Shown: positions 1 through 10,973, counted from the stretch's first letter. The stretch is 64,000 nt of DNA from Ailanthus altissimus (GCA_946807835.1 OX327694.1:6956001-7020000); one strand, 5' to 3'. Numbers and translations are program-made. The notes: generated by a model not told the origin, from the sequence alone.

Positions 1-24
1 TTGATGGCAAGGAATTTAGTAATA

Positions 25-462
25 TTATAGCCTGGTTCTCGTCACTGATTGTTTCTCCAGTATTGGTAGGTCTATATAGATTTTCTTAAAGTCATCTAAG
101 TTTTCTTTAAGTCCTTTATTGTAGTCCATTTTAAAATCGGATAATCTTTGTTTAATCAAAATCTTACTAGATAAGGATTTTGAAATGTAAAGTGATTCGA
201 GCTTACCCCAGAGACCAGCCGCTGTGGTCTCTTCGTTCACCTGTCGAAGGACATTGTCTGCAAGCTGAAGAACTATAGTGCTTTAGGCAGTCTCATCTAT
301 CGTAGCTATCTGATCTGGTTTCATGGTTTCCAGTAAGATGTTAGGGTCTGTAAGAGCCTTCGACACCTTTTGTTGAACTAAGAGAGCTTTCATTTTCTTC
401 TGCCATAGGGCAAAATCACTGTATCCATCGAACCGCTTAACCTTAAACCTTGTCGAAGTTAT
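25..462 (-). pseudogene. Copia-type gag fragment (broken)
   Basis: Reading leftwards on the minus strand, the frame gives a typical Copia gag N-terminus: a 'TSTRFKVKRFDG' start, then 'LWQKKMKALLVQQKVSKAL', then 'TTAAGLWGKLESLYISKSLS' and 'LKENLDDFKKIYIDL'. These match the UBN2/gag-polypeptide family of plant Copia elements, which makes the capsid. The expected start ATG is ATA at 462-460. An in-frame TAA lies at 285-283, and the frame ends at 25. The gene sits directly behind a primer binding site and LTR (596 onward), so the order LTR-PBS-gag is intact for a minus-strand element whose pol lies outside the window. It is broken and not expected to make full capsid protein. Confidence 0.85.
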
Positions 463-582
463 GATTCTTAAAATTCTTGAATCGATTCCTTAACACACAC
501 GAGGGTCTAAGAAAAAAAAATGGTAAGTATTAGAAAAGAAAAAAAAATTTCAGAAACCCTAAAAAAGAAAACGATCCAACAG

Positions 583-594
583 GCTCTGATACCA
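583..594 (-). other. Primer binding site (initiator tRNA-Met type)
   Basis: On the minus strand this reads TGGTATCAGAGC, the standard primer binding site of plant Copia elements that pairs with the 3' end of initiator tRNA-Met. It lies one base inside the LTR edge (LTR starts at 596 with TG on the plus strand) and about 120 bases before the gag fragment, fixing the element's orientation as minus. Confidence 0.92.
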
Positions 595-595
595 C

Positions 596-1300
596 TGTCA
601 CGATTATAACCTATATTTCAAGAATCAATCTAACATATAAAGAACGAAGTAAAAATGATCAAACACACAAGAACACCGAGATTATAGTGGTTCAGTCACT
701 CAACCGTGACCTACATTCACTTTGAGTTCAACAATAAGCCCGATCTGCATTATAATGATAAACAAAATACAACCCTAGATAACACCAGCGTGACTATATA
801 TGATCTACAACCAGACCATTTACAGCAAGAATCTGTAAGAGTCCTGACCTTAGCCTACGAGAGAGAAACAGAGGGAAGACAAAGAGAAAACCCTAGAAGA
901 CGATAAAAAATTCACACTTCTACGAATCAATCCAAACAAAAACCATATATATGGTAACCTTAAAACGGCATTGTATGACCTAGGGTTATTACCCTTATAT
1001 TTACAAAGACCAATATACCCTTGCTGACTAGAATATCTTTTATACCTTTAAAACATAACATGAAATTACTTTGGAAACCATTTTTCTACGCACTCAAATA
1101 AAGCAAACAAAAACAAATATAAGACTTACCAATACAATCCAACTCAGTAAATGAAACAAGATTCCACACTCAACACAGAATGATTTTCTAAAGTAATATG
1201 TGGAGTGAAGAAGTAATAAACACACAATTTCAGAAGACAAGTAAGACCCAACTGTAACAAAATAAAAATCAAAGTTGAAGACCATAGTTTTAAATCAAAA
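596..1300 (-). mobile_element. Copia 5' LTR (outer edge uncertain)
   Basis: The sequence from TGTCACGATTA at 596 rightwards is the 5' LTR of the minus-strand Copia element whose PBS and gag lie at 25-594. The inner edge is fixed by the PBS. The outer edge is not clear: CA ends near 1176 or 1260 are both possible, and no second LTR is in the window for comparison. A short open frame at 706-906 lies inside the LTR and has no recognisable domain. Confidence 0.6.
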
Positions 1301-1339
1301 ACAAAAAAGCCTAAGTGTAGAGGGATGGTTTCCCCCCTT

Positions 1340-2024
1340 ATTTTTTCATTAATGACTTAGCTCAAAATGACATCATTTTTACATGAATTTATTAATCTTT
1401 TATTGCAAACGGTGCCGTTAAAACCATTATATTTATTTGAATATTTTCACAAAATGGCACCACTTTAGTTATGTCTACAATCTCAAACTGATGTCATTTT
1501 TGAAGCTTTCTTTTTAAACCTATTAACTTAAACGATTTCATCTTCTATGGACATTAATCCATGAAACTGCACCGTTTAATTATGCACCCTAATTTTAATT
1601 GACAAAATCGCAGTCTTTTATTTATTTATTTTTAATTTTAGTTTAAATGAAATTGTTCTACGTCAATTACGTAGGCATCGAATGGAGTCATTTTGCTATT
1701 ACAAATAAATTTAAATTTTTACTATAGAAATTAAATTCTATGTAATTATATTTTATCCAAAACGACATTGTTTTACATATTTAAAAAATATAAAATATGA
1801 TACATTCTATCATAAAATTAATTTTTTTTAATTTTATCACAAAATTGTAAAACTTTCTATCATAAATTTATGATAGATTGTGTTTGTGATAGAAAATGTC
1901 ACTATTTTTTGATAAAAAATTAAATTCGAAATTGCTATCCAATTTTGTGACCAAAACCATCACAATGGCTAAATCATTTTTTTTTTTTTTACAAATTCTG
2001 TCACAAAAGGTTATTTTTCTAGTG
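1340..2024. mobile_element. CACTA-type transposon terminus with palindromic subterminal repeats
   Basis: The right edge at 2024 reads, on the minus strand, CACTAGAAAAATAACC followed by TTTGTGAC-type motifs. This is the usual terminal inverted repeat and subterminal pattern of plant CACTA (En/Spm) elements. Inside it, subterminal TTTGTGAC/TCACAAA motifs recur in both orientations at about 1850-2010. Between about 1360 and 1775 there are around eight degenerate copies of a palindrome resembling AAACGACGCCGTTT, for example near 1364, 1406, 1451, 1486, 1563 and 1758. No transposase frame was seen and the opposite CACTA end was not found, so this is a truncated end or a decayed non-autonomous copy. 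Confidence 0.55.
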
Positions 2025-2355
2025 TTGCATATTACCTATATAATTAAAATCATTAAATAAATAACAAAAAAGCAACATGATAAATCAACGGAATAATAAG
2101 ACAAAAAATTAATATTAATAATTCAATAAAATAAACAAGAAAAGAACTATATTAAACATGCTTATCATACCAAATAAATAAATAAATAAAATCTTCTCTA
2201 TTCAAGATTTTATAATTCTGTACATTGTTATTTAAATTAACATTCATGTACTATTCAATATATCTTTATAGCTTGCACAATTAATAATATTGTACCCAAT
2301 ATTAATAATTTTGTATTTGTTTTTCTGATTCTTTTACAATACTCACTAAAGTAGT
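2025..2355. other. A/T-rich spacer without recognised feature
   Basis: This stretch is low-complexity A/T-rich DNA between the CACTA-type terminus and the LTR element at 2356. No open frame, repeat boundary or motif could be supported. Confidence 0.6.
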
Positions 2356-3978
2356 TGTTTTGGGCTAGATTTAGTAGGCCCATAGGATCAAAGGCTCATT
2401 AGGCTCAAGAACCCAAACTAGAGAGAATTTGTTTATTGAGGGAGAGCAATAGGTCAGTAGAGGTCACTAGAGCTCAGGGGCAATGAGTGGAGAACTACTC
2501 AGAAGAGATAGTTTAGGATTACTGAGGTCAATGTTAGGTTGGAGAGGACTACTAAGGTCACATTTAAGGCTATTAAAGTCGTGTTTAGGTTGGAGAGAGC
2601 TATTGAGTAAGAAAAGCCTACAATATACTTCAGAGGCTGAGGGGGACTCAGGATTTAAAAGTTGGTCAGTAGATGGTTCAAAATAAAATTAAGGTTAGGG
2701 AATTGTTCAAAAGTGGTTATAATAAGTAGGATTCAATAGACCTCACCTAGATTGAGCTCATAACTCAATATTACTACTACTAATAAAAAAGTGCAATATA
2801 CAGATAATCAACACACTGATTTACGTAGTTTAGCCCACAGGCTTACATCCAAGGGTAGAGCTCACATCAAAATTCACTATATAAAGAATATATTAGAAGG
2901 AGTAAGTTACAATAAGAGTAATGTCACTCATGAGTTAGGATCTTATATGTTCTTCTAATTTTTGGACTTATTGAGGTCATTTCTTGTGTTTTGGTGGATG
3001 TTTTCTCAGTAAAGATGAATGATTAGAGATTGTTAAGTACGATTGTAAGGCAAACCTTAGTATAGAAATAAAAATGAAGAAATGAGAATGAGTGAATATG
3101 AAAAAGTAAAGTAGTGGAGCTTCAACGTATGGCTTATGACCTTCCACTTTTTTTTTGAACATGTGAATTTGAATCTCTTTCCTTCTCTTAGAGAAAGTGA
3201 GGCTTTTATAGTAGGGATAAATCCTAGAGGTGGAGGGGCTTGAGATTACCCATCAAAGGTGACATGTGGTGGAATACTATTAGAGAACCATCTTTATCAT
3301 GAGGGGTATTTTAGAGAACCTTGGGTAATTAGAGCTCTTCTGATACTTAGAGTACTTACTAGGTGTCTCATGACTGGTTATTGTTTTTTTCTAAAGTTGT
3401 CAGCCTTAGTTGGTGAGACTTGAAAAGTAATGAGGCATCGTCTAACTTTGTCCCCTTGAGCTTAGTGAATTTAGTCATGAGCTGCTCAACTACCCGAGAC
3501 ATCTTCTATTTACTCTGTCAGTAGTATTAGTAGTGTTATTAAAAGACAATGCCTTGGTTTTAGCTGATGTGGCACTTGCTCATTGGTTCTTTAAGGATTC
3601 TCTTATCTACCTTTATCCTTAAGTATGATAGCTAGATAATGTGGCATCCAAGTGCTCTTTTAATAGGTCCTACTAGTGATGTAGTGAGGCTTGAATTATG
3701 CTGACGTGTAGCATTCTAGTAAACCCATACTAATATAGCAAGTGTCCAAGCTCTCATGATGTATTCTTGCATATTGCTACTGAGTGGCCACACATGTATA
3801 CATGGATCCCAATAGAAGGGCTTTATGGGCTTAATTATAAAGATCCAAATGTTCAGGCTCGGACTCAATCACATTGAGATATAACGTTATAAACTAGGTT
3901 ACTTAGGAGGTCTGGGTTTGATTGTTTGACTGAGCTCCCCTGAGTTGGATTGAGTGTCACCAATCTTTATCCTCAATA
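2356..3978 (-). repeat. 3' LTR of the LARD-like element
   Basis: About 1,623 bases aligned by eye to the 5' LTR at 5737-7381 along its whole length, with many transitions. A landmark is the 'tttacgtagtttagcc' segment near 2821, which matches 'tttacgtggttcatct' near 6230. A purine-rich stretch on the minus strand (aagaactaagaagg) abuts the LTR and may be the polypurine tract. Open frames at 2483-2686 and 2977-3162 lie inside the LTR and look like chance frames. Confidence 0.82.
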
Positions 3979-4171
3979 TCAACCTTCTTAGTTCTTAGTG
4001 TTGAGGTAAGAAGATATTAAAAGCTACATATTTCTTTGGTGACACTTGGCAAACTTATACAAGTTGTCTCTTTATTTTTTTTTTCTTCTTTTGATTTTCA
4101 TCCTTTTCAGTACACATTCTAAGTCTGGTACTGAGTGGAGATAATACCAATTTAGGTACATGTCGCATATG

Positions 4172-4400
4172 ATTTATTAGAGAACATGAGGCTTAACCTT
4201 TTAGTGTTGAATGGAGATTCATTGGAGAACACAAGGCTCAACCCCTTAGTGTCCAATAAAGATACATTAAAGAACATAGGGTTCAACCCCTTAGTATTAG
4301 ATGAAGATACATTATAGAACATGGGACTTAACCCCTTAGTGTCGAATGGAGACACATTGGAGAACATAAGACTCAACCTTTTAATGCCAAATAGAGATAG
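4172..4400. repeat. 45-bp tandem repeat, five copies
   Basis: The motif 'agaacatgaggctcaacc' recurs at 4181, 4226, 4271, 4316 and 4361, an exact period of 45 bases. A detached sixth copy starts near 4576, out of phase. Because 45 is a multiple of three, the minus strand reads as a 15-residue repeat of the form LSxMFSNxSxxxTKG. The coding potential may simply follow from the period. Confidence 0.9.
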
Positions 4401-5719
4401 ACTACTTTAGAGATACCTTGGCACATGTTAGGGCTCTACCCTTTTTGGATCAAATAATCCCATCAAAACTTATTTTAACACATAATCATCTTTGGCATTA
4501 AAAATAATCGTCACACACAGATCCATTTTTATAATCCTTAGAGCACTATCCACTGGTGCAAATGTAGGTTAGTGGAGAACATGAGGCTCAACCCCTTCAC
4601 ATTGAATGGAGAAAAACCATATTAGCATACATTTGGGACTTAAGCCCTATCTTGTCTCATAGGACTGATGTAGTAATTCTAATAAAAAAAGAGAATTTGA
4701 GGTTTTATGCAATCCTCATCGTGCTCAAGGCCCATCTGACTGCTCTTCTAAATATTTAGCATCGAGCTCTACATAGTTTTAGAGATATAAACGGCTTTTA
4801 CATAGCTTTAGAGATTATATATTAAGATTTCACACTACTTTTGAGATTCAGTATAGAGCTCTTTCACTACTTTGAGGACACATATGAGCTCTTATATAGC
4901 TTTAGAGATTACACTCAATATTAAATTACTAATCTAAACATTAAGCATTAAGCTCCACACAGGTCTTAAAACTTTAAATGAGCTCTCATACAGCTTCGGA
5001 GATACAAATGAGCTCTTACCTAGCTCTGAAAATAAAATTAAATATTACTAAAGAATTCGACACTAAGCTCTATATAGCTCCAAAGATAAAATTGAGCATT
5101 ACAAAACTCAGAGTATGAACCTTTATAGGGTCTCAATAACCTTAACCTTTATGAAGGTCTTGGTACTCTTAAATTGAGATTCACATACTTGTAACCTTAT
5201 TAGAGGTCTTTATATATTGATCTCGGCCTTTTAAAGGTCTTGATGAATTGAGCTTTAGAGGCTTTAAATTTATAACTAAGGGAAGGTCCATATACTCCAG
5301 ACTTCAATAGAGGTTTTAATGTGACCTAGTGAAGAGTTCTCAATTATAATATCAACAAAGGTGTTAATAAATAACTTTTAAGAGCTCTTATTATATATCT
5401 TAATGATTCGACCTTAAATAGGTCTATGCAACTCAATATTAAGTTATGATTCTTTATGTATAATAAAGAAGATGAGAAAAAGAGGAGGTTACCTCAAACT
5501 CTTGAAGACAAGTTTCTGTTTAGTGTTTCACCTCCGAGTCTAGAATTGGAGCTCTTAGCATGACTTACTAAGTTAGATCTAACTTTACTTTTGACCTCGA
5601 AGGGTAGGATTATAAATATAATCTTATATCATTCTCCTAAACTTCTCGTAATGTTCCTTAAGTAAGTTCTTAAATATGGATCTAAGCTTTGGTCATAGAG
5701 GGGCTTTTAGTTTCATTTC

Positions 5720-5736
5720 CTACTGATTGTGCCAAC
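5720..5736 (-). other. Degenerate primer binding site of the LARD
   Basis: Immediately inside the right LTR the minus strand reads GTTGGCACAATCAGTAGG. It can be derived from the TTGGCGCCGTCTGTGGG type used by plant Tat/Athila-like Gypsy elements by a few C-to-T and G-to-A changes. It sets the element's orientation as minus and supports a Ty3/Gypsy origin. Confidence 0.6.
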
Positions 5737-7381
5737 TGTTTTAGACTAGATTTAATAGGCCTGAGGGATTAGAGGCTTGATGAGCTCAAGAGCCCAAACT
5801 AGTGAGAATTTGTTTATTGAGGAAGAGCAACATGTCAGTAGAGATCACCAAAGCTCAGGTGCAATAAGTAAAGAACTACTTAGAGGATATAGGTTAGGAC
5901 TACTGAGGTTAAAGCTAGGTTGGAGAGGATTATTAAGGTTGTGTTTAGGGTTACTAAGGTTAAAGCTAAGTTGAAGAAAGTTATTTAGGTTATGTCTAGG
6001 TTAAAGAGAGCTACCGAGTAGGAAAGCTTACAACATACTTCGGAGGCTGAGGAGGACTCAAGGTTATAAGTTAGTTAGTAGATGGTCCAAATTAGAATTA
6101 AGATCATGGAGCTGTTCAAAGGTAGTTATAACAAGTAGGACTTAGTAGAGCTCACCCAGACTGAGTTCATAACTCAATATTACTATTATTAATAGGAAAG
6201 TGTAATATAAAGATAATCAACACATAGATTTACGTGGTTCATCTCAAAGGCCTACATCCTTAGGTAGAGCTCATCATCAAAATCAACTATGTGAAGAATA
6301 TATTACAAGACATAAGTTACAATAATAGTAATGTCACTTATGAGCTAGGATTTCATATGTTCTTCCATTTTTCAGACCCGTAGAGGTAATTTCTTATGTT
6401 TTGGTAAATGTTTCCTTAGTAAATGTAAATGATTGAAGGTTGCCAAGTAGGTTTGTAAGGCAAACCTTAGTATGAAAATGAAGAGGAAGAAAGGAGAATG
6501 AATGAATATAAAAGGGTGGAGTAATGGAACTTCAACTTATGGCTTATGACCTTCCACTCCCCTATTGAACTTGTGAATTTAAACTTCTTTCTTTCTCTTA
6601 AAGAAAATGAGACTTTTATAATAGAGATGAACCTTAGAAGTAGATAGGTTGGCCTGAGATTACCCCTTAAGGTAACACCTAGCAGAACACTATTAGAGAA
6701 TTGCCCTTATCATAAGCAATATTTTGGAGAATTGCTTAGTAGGCAAAACTATAATTAGAGCACATCTGATACTTAGAGTACTAGGTGTCTTTTGAATGAT
6801 TGCTTTTCTAGAGCTGTCAGCTTGAATTGGTGAAACCTAAGGAGCATTGAGAGGTCGTTTGACTTTGTCCCTTTAACCTTAGCGGATTCAATGCTAAGTT
6901 GCTCAATTACTCAAGACATCTTCTGTTTACTGTGTTAGTAATGTTAACAAAAGACAAAACCCTGATTCTAGCTGATGTGTCATTGGGTCTTTAGGGATTC
7001 TTTTATCCAACATTTTTCTTAGGTTTGATAGCTAGACGACATAGCTTCTGGGTACTCTTCTAGTGGGTTCCGCTAATGATGTAGTGAGACCTGAGCCGTA
7101 CTAATGTGTAAGCCTGCTAATGGGCCTATGCTACTGCGATAAGCGTCTAAGCTCTCATAACATGTTCTCTAATATTGCTATTGAGTGATGACACGTGTCT
7201 TGACACGAATTTCACTATATAGGCTTCATAGGCCGAGTTATGGAGGTCTAAGTATTCAGGTCCAGACTTAGTCCCACTAAGGTAGCTAGTTAAGGACTGG
7301 GCTGCTCAAGAAGTTTGGACTTGAGTACTAGATTGGGCTCTCTTAAATTAAATTGAGTGTCATTAATCTTTATCTACAACA
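5737..7381 (-). repeat. 5' LTR of the LARD-like element
   Basis: About 1,645 bases, homologous to 2356-3978. On the minus strand it starts TGTTGTAGATAAAG at 7381 and ends CTAAAACA at 5737, next to the PBS. The same LTR family starts at 38264 on the plus strand (TGTTAGGGATAAAG), with shared blocks such as 'gagagcttggacac'. Confidence 0.82.
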
Positions 7382-8028
7382 ATAGCTATCACAAATATTT
7401 AATTAAAGCATGATAGTTATATGTCTTAAAGCTCAAATAGTAATATTGATTGACTACACACAAAAAAATTAAAAAATTTATTATTAAATCTAATAACAAT
7501 TAAGAAATTATAAGTTTGCATAATAGAAGAAATATTTAAAAGTAACTACAAAAAATAGATAAAATTATTTTATGAGAATTCTTGACAAGAATGGTAGTTA
7601 TGATCATTATTATTACTTTTTTTTGTTTTTCTAATTTGCTTTATTAGATGTAAAGTTTGTGAAGGTTGAAGGGTAACAAAAGTTTGGAGTGATTTAAAGT
7701 GAGAGAATATAGCATATACAAGAGAAAAAGTTGGAGATAAGGAAAACAGTTATCATTAACATTAGTGAGGAGAGAGAATTAGTTTTAGGATTCGTTTGTT
7801 TGAGTTTTTTAAATATAACTCTTAAAAGTGGAGTTTATAGAAGTAGAACTTTTAAAAGTATAATTTTTTTAAAAAAAATAATTGATCGTTTAGTTGTCAC
7901 TTTAAAAAATAATTGGAACTCGAAACATCAATAAATATATATTTATAATAATTCAAATAAAATTAATATATAGCAATAAAAAATTAAATAAATTATTGTA
8001 TTTGGTGTAAAATTAAAAATAAAATAAA
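7382..8028. other. A/T-rich spacer, possible decayed MITE arm
   Basis: No gene is recognisable. The segment around 7785-7900 (repeated 'acttttaaaag' text) is partly complementary to 8430-8545. It could be one arm of a long degenerate inverted-repeat element that contains the shorter MITE at 8029-8221. The match by eye is weak. The open frame at 7731-7934 has no recognisable domain. Confidence 0.3.
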
Positions 8029-8221
8029 GAGTAATACTACATATCCCAAAATGTATCCCAAAAAATGATACGTCAAGTAATTATTAAATGATAAAATAGT
8101 ATAAATTTCAAAGTAAAATAGTGTAAATTTCAAAACCACTCATTACACAATTTCACCACCCAATAATTACTTAACATATCATTTTTTTTTTAATATAATT
8201 TTGGATGTTTAGCATTATTCT
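8029..8221. mobile_element. MITE with about 57-bp terminal inverted repeats
   Basis: The left end (gagtaatactacatatcc...) and the reverse complement of the right end (gaataatgctaaacatcc...) align over about 57 bases, both running into 'aagtaattatt'. The identical octamer aaaataaa occurs at 8021-8028 and 8222-8229, which would be an 8-bp target duplication as made by hAT elements. The octamer is low-complexity A/T, so that part is only suggestive. There is no coding capacity. Confidence 0.65.
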
Positions 8222-8761
8222 AAAATAAAATACTACATACTTATGACAAAACGATTTTTTGGGTAAAGCCTTGCATAAATATGATAGTTACAAAGATATA
8301 GGGATATGATTATTTTCAACAAAATATTAAAAATATATTAGTTAAATAGAACTTATTTTTATTAAGTGTATGTTATGGAATTAAGAAAATATTATTAAAA
8401 TATATATGTTAATATAAAAATATTAAAAAAACCTCAAAAAGTTATACCCCTAAAAGTCTAAATTTTGAACTTTTATAAGTAGATGCAAAATAACGTTTTT
8501 TAATTTTTAAAAACTCTTATTTAATTGTAATCAAACATTATAAAAATAAAATAAAATAAAATTTTGATATTAAAAAAAATCTTTTGATCAATAGAAAAAC
8601 CAACTAAATGCAAATTTAGTTAGTATTTGACTTTATCATTAATTCTATTAAATCTTGATCATAGATATGAAGTTAATCTAATAACTACAGAGTTTTGTAA
8701 AAAGTTATGTAATTCTAAGGGTCATAATCCTTCCCCTATATATACACACACATATATATAT

Positions 8762-8982
8762 AGAGAGAGAGAGAGTTATATGATGAACTCTTAAATAAAT
8801 ATTAAATTTTGTAATAATTATAAATTATACAAATATTATAAATTAATTAGATAATATATATCATGTGAGAGAGAGAGAGAGAGAGCTATATGATGAATTC
8901 TTAATTAAACAAGTATTAAAATTTTGTAATAATTGTAAATTATACAAAAATTATGAATTGATTAAATAATATATATCACGTG
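8762..8982. repeat. Tandem duplication, about 110 bp, starting with GA microsatellites
   Basis: Two units (8762-8867 and 8868-8982) each begin with a (GA)n run, continue with 'tatatgatgaactcttaa'-type text, and end 'ataatatatatcatgtga' or 'ataatatatatcacgtga'. The second unit carries a few extra bases. This looks like a local duplication seeded by the (GA)n/(TA)n microsatellite. It lies about 190 bases beyond the OMT1 stop codon. Confidence 0.85.
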
Positions 8983-9054
8983 ATACTGTTGCTCTTTATA
9001 TGATAAATTACATTGTTTATAAATATGATGTCAGTTTAGGAAAAAGTAACACTT

Positions 9055-9060
9055 TTTATT
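9055..9060 (-). terminator. Candidate poly(A) signal for OMT1
   Basis: The minus strand reads AATAAA about 115 bases after the OMT1 stop codon at 9177-9175. The position suits a plant near-upstream element, but such hexamers are common in A/T-rich DNA. Confidence 0.4.
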
Positions 9061-9174
9061 TTGATTTCATTATTGAAGGATATCTTCCACGTAATACAAA
9101 CAGCCAACACACATGAAAAGCCCGGAAGCACAAGAGGAAATTAAAAACATATGAACAACACTCGTAGATTACAG

Positions 9175-10916
9175 TCAGACTGGAAATGCTTCAATAATGG
9201 AAGGCAAAGCTGGAATTTTGATGATATTGTAGCGAGGGAATCCTCCATCTTCTAATACTTTTTTCCATTCAAGCTCAGTCCTTTCCTTGCCTGAGGTGTG
9301 TGCTATCATAAGTAAATCAAATACCAAGCCCGTATCATCAAAAATATCATTGCCATCGGGTCGTAGAACCACTTCAACAATAATAACCTTTCCTGTTTCT
9401 TCAGGTATTGCTTTCCGGCAATTTCTCAATATCTTAACACAGTCTTCATCGTTCCAGTCGTGCATGATATGCTGCAAACAGACACCAAATGATGAGTATT
9501 ATATGTTTTCTTTGAATTGGTCAGAGAAAACTCATAGTCAATATTTTCATATTGGCCAGCGTCACCAACGTCTTTATATAATTGTAAAATTGGATTTTGT
9601 ATGACAATAAAATCATGAGTCACTATCCTTTTAGGCGATGATTGGAGTAAAATATTCATATGCTATGTCTATTCTATCTGTTTGATTCGTGGAATAGCAT
9701 AGTCAATTACGTGTTTGCAGGGTTGTTCTAAATCTATTTTAAAATCGATTCAAACTGATCAAATCAATTATCAACCTCATAAATCATAGTTTTAATTGTA
9801 AAATTCCAAAGCCAGTTCAATCAATAGCGTTGGTATGTTTATCTAAAAAAAAAATTAAAGAGTAAATTGACAATGAAATTGCTACCAACATTTACAAGAG
9901 AGAGCCAAAGTGTTGTAAATTAATGACTTGATTTCTCAAAGTAGTAAGAAACTAAAAGAATTTGGCTAATTAATAAAATCATCAATTGGCATATTAGATT
10001 ATATTGTAATCCTTAATTTATACAAATTGAGTTGGATATCACAAATTAGAATGTGATAAAATTATATATTAATCTTGTGTAAAAGACTAAACGGTTGAAT
10101 CACATATGGAAGAACATGTTGGTTTAAGCCGAGACTTAGGAGCAAGAAATGACATACCTTCATGAAAACTGCATCAGCCTTAGGAATGGCTTTAAACATG
10201 TCTCCTTCAGCACGTGAGACTCCATCATGCTCGGGAGCTGTTGCGATTACATGAGGCAAATCAAAGTTTATACCCTTGATGCTTGGATACGATTTCACAA
10301 TCTCAGCTATCATATATCCGAACCCACCTCCAACATCCACCAATGATCCGACGCTGCCAAATCCATCTTTATATCCTGATATAATCGCCCTGGAAATGAT
10401 CTTGGACGTACATGCCAAACCATAATTGAATATCTTATTAAATTCAGGATTTTCTGAAGCAAACTCCCAAATCTCGCGGCCATGAGCCATCTTAAAAGCA
10501 ATACCACCTTCTTTGACACATTGGCTAAAACAGTGCCATGGATCCATCATCCAAGGATGATCCTCCATTAAAATCATTGGTGCTAGGGTTAGCTCAGAGT
10601 CACGTAAAAGCCAACTCGATGACTGGGTCAAGTCGTAGAGAGTTTCTCCACCGTCTGAATCATGATGTGCGGCGAAGATCTTTCTGCGGACTAGAAGTCT
10701 CATGATCCGTGAGAGATAGGAGATATCTGGGGAAGGTGAATCAATGCGTGAAGCTATTTGAGACAAAGAGACAGGGCTACCACAAGAGTGAATAATGTCA
10801 GCTATGCGGAGTTCCACGGCACATTTTAAAGCCATAGAATCTGCAAAACTGAACATGTATTGCCATATTTCTGCTTGGCCTCTAAGTGATTCCTCAGACC
10901 TTTCTATCGTTCCCAT
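9175..10916 (-). CDS. OMT1: S-adenosylmethionine-dependent plant O-methyltransferase, two exons
   Basis: Exon 1 is 10916-10158 and exon 2 is 9471-9175, joined across a 686-base GT-AG intron in phase 0. The product is 351 residues, the usual length for the family. It moves a methyl group from S-adenosylmethionine to a hydroxyl of a small aromatic substrate, probably in the cytosol as a homodimer. Residues 1 to about 110 form the dimerisation part ('SMALKCAVELRIADIIH'). LVDVGGGFG at 192-200 is the SAM glycine loop, Asp219 (FDLPHV) follows, and HDW gives the likely catalytic base His257. Glu286 and Glu316 (GKERTE) match the residues that flank this base in caffeate OMT. Most family members have W, C or N where this protein has His254, the first codon of exon 2. 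No stop or frameshift was seen. The paralog is at 40017-41348. The substrate cannot be told from sequence; acetylserotonin-, flavonoid/chalcone- or norcoclaurine-OMT-like members are all possible. Confidence 0.93.
9472..10157 (-). other. Intron of OMT1
   Basis: The donor on the minus strand is AAG|GTATGT at 10158/10157 and the acceptor is TTTGCAG|CAT at 9472/9471. The intron is A/T-rich and 686 bases long, against 294 bases in the paralog, at the identical codon position. This position, just before the HDW catalytic motif, is the common single intron of this OMT subfamily. Confidence 0.9.
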
Positions 10917-10973
10917 TCTTTCTCTCTCTCTTCTTCGACGACAAAACGAATTAGAGTTAAGATGGGAAGGAAA

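Larger units (their letters stand above)
3979..5736 (-). other. Internal region of the LARD: three blocks of tandem repeats
   Basis: This region lacks retroviral genes. It holds an exact 45-base-period array (4172-4400), then degenerate units of about 35-40 bases built on 'gagctcttacatagctttagaga'-like text (about 4740-5110), then further degenerate units on 'aacctttataaaggtctt'-like text (about 5105-5400). The PBS end is at 5736. Several units carry frames without stops, but nothing resembles a known protein. Confidence 0.7.
2356..7381 (-). mobile_element. LARD-like non-autonomous LTR retrotransposon
   Basis: Two clearly homologous LTRs in direct orientation (2356-3978 and 5737-7381) flank an internal region of about 1.76 kb. 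On the minus strand both LTRs begin TRTTG and end AAAACA. The degenerate PBS beside the right LTR (GTTGGCACAATC, compare TGGCGCCGT) sets the orientation as minus. No gag, protease, RT or integrase is recognisable inside; the internal region is mostly tandem repeats. That fits a large retrotransposon derivative (LARD). The flanking pentamers are gtagt (2351-2355) and atagc (7382-7386), identical at three of five positions, so a decayed target duplication is possible but not proven. The LTR family is shared with the copy at 38264. Confidence 0.8.

Noticed and set aside
2483..2686. Short leucine-rich frames in the LARD LTRs (also 5777-5974)
   Set aside because: Both come from the repeated 'gagctactgaggtt'-like text of the LTR, occur in both LTR copies with different stops, and match no family.
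4172..4400. CRISPR-like array
   Set aside because: The units are contiguous 45-base tandem repeats without unique spacers, in a plant retrotransposon.
7731..7934. 67-codon plus-strand frame
   Set aside because: Low-complexity A/T-rich text overlapping a possible MITE arm, no domain.
9287..9604. 105-codon plus-strand frame over OMT1 exon 2
   Set aside because: It is the reverse strand of a well-supported exon; no domain of its own, and the minus-strand product is clearly an OMT.
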